Shown piece by piece: positions 62,964 through 64,000 of a DNA stretch of 64,000 nt. The first letter of the stretch is position 1, and the number at the start of each line of letters is the position of its first letter. The stretch comes from TMED14 sp963925545 (GTDB lineage Bacteria; Bacteroidota; Bacteroidia; Flavobacteriales; Schleiferiaceae), in the NCBI GenBank assembly GCA_963925545.1, contig CAWUSA010000012.1:133053-197052 (forward strand), written 5' to 3'. Both the position numbers and the translations under genes were made by a program. The notes below the pieces were generated by a model. That model worked only from the letters and a program-made list of their open reading frames with translations, was not told the DNA's origin and made no database searches.

Positions 62964-63159
62964 AAGCTGTCTCTCGAATGTAATGAATAGGAGGTAGCTG
63001 AACTGAAGAAGGAGGATAGGTGTGGGATTACGTTGACTTTATCACCTATATGTCGATTGTATGTCGTTTTAATGTCGTTTATTTTTTTCTAACTACTTGA
63101 CTATCAGTCTTAATGTTACTTATGTTAATTTTATCTCTATCATAGGGAAGAAAATATAT

Positions 63160-63185
63160 AGTAGTAGTAGTAGTAGTAGTAGTAG
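63160..63185. repeat. (AGT)8 trinucleotide microsatellite
   Basis: Eight uninterrupted AGT units (63,160-63,183) plus a partial one, then a G5 run. In one minus-strand frame (50 codons, ATG at about 63,231, stop at 63,079-63,081) the units read as eight threonine codons, so a change in copy number would keep that frame. Whether that frame is translated is not known. Confidence 0.95.
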
Positions 63186-63275
63186 GGGGAGATGAAACAC
63201 GACATATGACATTTCCACGAGATTTGAACATCTTATACTTCAAGCTAATTATCTCAAGGTCAGTTATAATAGAGC

Positions 63276-63378
63276 AACGCCTGCCCCTCCTTCCTGGGCC
63301 CTTTTTAGCCGCTCTAAAGCCTTCCGGCTATCTGGGCGGTATCCTTGCATTCGCGGCTAGCGAAAGCCCCTGAGGTGG
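63276..63378. other. GC-rich structured island in AT-rich DNA
   Basis: About 100 bases of high G+C inside the AT-rich tail. Pairings: TAGCCG (63,306-63,311) with CGGCTA (63,325-63,330); TTCGC-GGCTA-GCGAA (63,350-63,364); GGGC (63,334-63,337) with GCCC (63,366-63,369). TAGCCGC (63,306-63,312) can also pair with GCGGCTA (63,353-63,359), so two folds compete. It may be an interspersed repeat or a small structured RNA. No ORF of note explains it. Confidence 0.6.
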
Positions 63379-63432
63379 CTTAATAATTAAAGACTCTATG
63401 GGGTCGATATAAAAGGAAGTCAATCAACAAAA

Positions 63433-63838
63433 CTATTGAATCACTACAATGAGTGTTTTTGATGCTTTCTCATTTGAGACTTGTATTCGATAAACCCCCT
63501 TGGGTTTATCAGAAAGGTCAAAGTCCTGAGATGGTTTAGTTATCGTTCCTGTCTAAATATCAACTGTTTATCCACCATATTTCAACGACTAATACAATGT
63601 GCTCGTAGCTGTGTCTAATACGATGTGGTAGCCATCACCTGCTGTAAGGAAAGGAAAAAGCCCATTCCTCAAAACGGTTCAGTCCGTTAACAGAAGTAAA
63701 GTTTTAACCTATCTAACTAGCTTGATAGAGGTGACGTTGGAAGTTTTCAAACAGTCCTTTAATTTGAATTGGGTTTCCGCCTAATGTGTTTATACGTCTT
63801 GCTGGGATTGGTACATACTGGTTAACAGTAGTGAAAGC
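63433..63838 (-). pseudogene. Decayed gene ending in a type IX secretion C-terminal sorting domain
   Basis: On the minus strand the last open stretch (63,552-63,433, 39 codons plus TAG) reads as a type A sorting domain: FDLSDKPKGVYRIQVSN, then KTLIVVIQ. Upstream, protein-like stretches continue but the frame is broken: a 41-codon stretch (from 63,838, with NQYVPIPARRINTLGG) and a 22-codon stretch (63,703-63,638, VNGLNRFEEWAFSF) share one frame, while AGDGYHIVLDTATSTLY (63,642-63,592) continues in the frame of the sorting domain. At least one frameshift near 63,640 and five stop codons separate the pieces. A further open stretch in the first frame lies at about 63,939-63,857. Intact, it would have been secreted by the Gld/Por machinery encoded at 45-51 kb. 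Sequencing error at a contig end is an alternative to true decay. Confidence 0.65.
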
Positions 63839-64000
63839 TTAGACATTTTGATATCATATCAGGATTATCCCCCATTTACCATTCCGATTGTACCAATAAT
63901 TATTAGGATTGAAACTATCAAGAAGAAAACGAAAATATTTTTAAAGAATCTTACATTATCATTTATGCTAGCTATATCCCTAGAGGATTTTGAAGTTAGA

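Noticed and set aside
63489..63510. 9-bp stem GATAAACCC / GGGTTTATC read as a terminator
   Set aside because: It has no T tract and lies within the coding remnant of the sorting domain (codons for SDKPKGVY), which explains the sequence.
62594..63576. Replication origin: TGTGGATAT at 62,594 and TTATCCACC at about 63,568 resemble DnaA boxes
   Set aside because: Both have a mismatch to TTATCCACA, they are 1 kb apart, and no cluster of boxes or dnaA/dnaN gene accompanies them. The AT-richness alone is not enough.

Overview
The window looks like a chromosomal segment of a Bacteroidota bacterium, most likely order Flavobacteriales. The evidence is the type IX secretion and gliding genes (gldA, gldBC next to nadE, and porP-gldKLMN), a FtsZ ending in the NSFLHDNVD tail typical of the phylum, a MurE of the meso-diaminopimelate type, a GH109 enzyme, and promoters with the Bacteroidota -7 box TAnnTTTG. 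Genes are tightly packed, with many 1-14 bp overlaps, and the core is close to half G+C. Three stretches are clearly richer in A+T: about 1-2,350, about 5,560-6,700 and 62,240-64,000.

Layout. 1-8.4 kb is an accessory region: the end of a sugar transporter, a CDP-alcohol phosphatidyltransferase, three lipoproteins, a 1,041-residue Asp-box beta-propeller protein, an initiator tRNA and a GH109 protein. 8.5-20.4 kb is housekeeping: era-der, gldA, rsgA-dtd-mazG-like, a glutaryl-CoA dehydrogenase, a GNAT enzyme, hflX and a malic enzyme. From 36.8 down to 20.4 kb one minus-strand block of 14 overlapping genes makes the cell wall and division machinery: mraZ-rsmH-ftsL-ftsI-murE-mraY-murD-ftsW-murG-murC-ftsQ-ftsA-ftsZ-yqeY. 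Its promoter carries a textbook MraZ operator (three TGGGN boxes at 10-bp period) directly upstream of a TAATTTTG -7 box. 37-45.6 kb holds a hydrolase, engB, gldC-gldB, nadE, a PafA-type phosphatase, an ABC-F ATPase, a DUF983 protein and a DAO-family oxidoreductase.

54.6 down to 45.6 kb is a second minus-strand block: topA, an arginase-fold protein without the canonical metal motifs, porP/sprF and gldK-L-M-N, closed by a strong terminator. It supplies the core of the type IX secretion and gliding motor. Diverging from it at 54.7 kb is a plus-strand operon: miaB, a small secreted protein, a sigma-54 activator without a receiver domain, lptE, a disordered protein and secG. It is followed by groES-groEL and a tRNA-Leu(UAA).

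The last 1.75 kb, beyond tRNA-Leu, is unlike the rest. It is AT-rich and nearly gene-free, with five 11-bp tandem repeats, an (AGT)8 microsatellite, a C8 tract, a perfect 12-bp palindrome, a GC-rich structured island of about 100 bp, one small membrane-protein gene, and a decayed gene on the minus strand whose C-terminus is a recognisable type IX secretion sorting domain. No defence system, CRISPR array, intact transposase or phage gene was seen. The most unusual material is this tail, the MraZ operator architecture, the very long FtsZ linker, and several promoters so close to start codons that the mRNAs are probably leaderless.
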